This document shows positions 63,901 through 64,000 of a stretch of 64,000 nucleotides of DNA, piece after piece. The stretch lies in NCBI GenBank assembly GCA_963082875.1, contig OY720098.1:19034001-19098000 (forward strand), written 5' to 3'. A program made the translations under genes and the position numbers. The first letter of the stretch is position 1. Each line of letters opens with the position of its first letter. This DNA is from Corella eumyota (lineage: Eukaryota; Chordata; Ascidiacea; Phlebobranchia; Corellidae). The notes under the pieces are model-generated. The model saw nothing but the letters and a program-made list of their open reading frames with translations. It was not told where the DNA came from and searched no databases.

Positions 63901-64000
63901 TTAGATAAATTTGTAATTACAGTATATTGATATAAGAAAGGCTTTGTAGATAAATGATTTACAATAATAACAACTTTGCTGAGAGTAGAATAGTAAGTAT
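60987..64000 (-). pseudogene. KLHL copy J: partial at window edge, exon 11 deletion
   Basis: Exons 3-12 are in the window (exon 3 at 63844-63691); exons 1-2 lie beyond 64000. Exons 3-10 are open: MEEKYSLTINIDRISAT, LKNALSCQNIFTLRSLAE, blades IGGNATEQN, IGGCTGNDNT, TGNITVNSN and IGGFSKGKV. Exon 11 (61310-61197) is 114 bases instead of 145. The 31 missing bases code the stretch from LSPR to the start of NIYVVGG, and the new frame ends at TAG just inside exon 12, so half of blade 5 and all of blade 6 are lost. A five-blade protein might persist, but a Kelch propeller normally needs all blades to close. Intron 3 has a GC donor (63689-63690). Terminal-exon sequence (HTSIAF) is of the type 1 class. 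Confidence 0.78.

Noticed and set aside
26717-64000. Dozens of separate small proteins
   Set aside because: The short frames are single exons of ten 12-exon genes, shown by matched splice sites and phases.
26717-64000. KLHL array as an operon
   Set aside because: Each copy has its own conserved upstream block and most have a possible polyadenylation signal; spacers of 300-570 bp do not demand polycistronic transcription. Trans-splicing cannot be excluded.

Overview
This is an AT-rich eukaryotic (metazoan) window with four blocks: a 16 kb satellite array, a small tRNA/unique-gene region, an intergenic stretch with repeats and a tRNA-derived SINE, and a 37 kb tandem array of ten BTB-BACK-Kelch (KLHL-type) genes. 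Short introns (about 100-500 bp), GT-AG and GC-AG splice sites, a seven-helix receptor gene and a large KLHL family point to a compact invertebrate genome. An ascidian tunicate is plausible, but the sequence alone does not prove it.

1-16060: about 52 monomers of a ~311 bp satellite with hierarchical higher-order structure. A 27-monomer (8,406 bp) unit is duplicated almost perfectly, and shorter 3- to 4-monomer duplications lie inside it. The right edge is decayed. 16718-16874: tRNA-Ser(GCU) and tRNA-Ala(CGC) separated by 3 bases with one downstream T-run, so probably one Pol III transcript. 18693-20947 (minus): a two-exon divergent rhodopsin-like GPCR of about 657 aa. 21929-23080 (minus): a single-C2H2-finger protein with a CtBP-type PLDLS motif, a non-coding first exon and a TATA box. 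23112-26540: mostly non-coding, with a dispersed ~86 bp repeat, a GCAACG-motif cluster, a tRNA-derived SINE and a 24 bp tandem duplication.

26717-64000 (minus): ten head-to-tail KLHL copies (called A to J here, from low to high coordinate; J runs off the right edge). All have the same 12-exon layout: exons 1-3 BTB, 4-6 BACK, 7-12 six Kelch blades, about one blade per exon. A, C, D, E, H and I read through as intact (about 540-560 aa). B, F, G and J carry coding lesions. BTB and BACK exons are nearly invariant, whereas the loops after the Kelch diglycines differ from copy to copy, as expected for CUL3 adaptors with a constant ligase-binding end and a varied substrate face. Two spacer/3'-end subfamilies, a hybrid spacer between B and C, and shared tracts between non-adjacent copies show unequal crossover and gene conversion. 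Six of ten copies use a GC splice donor at intron 3.
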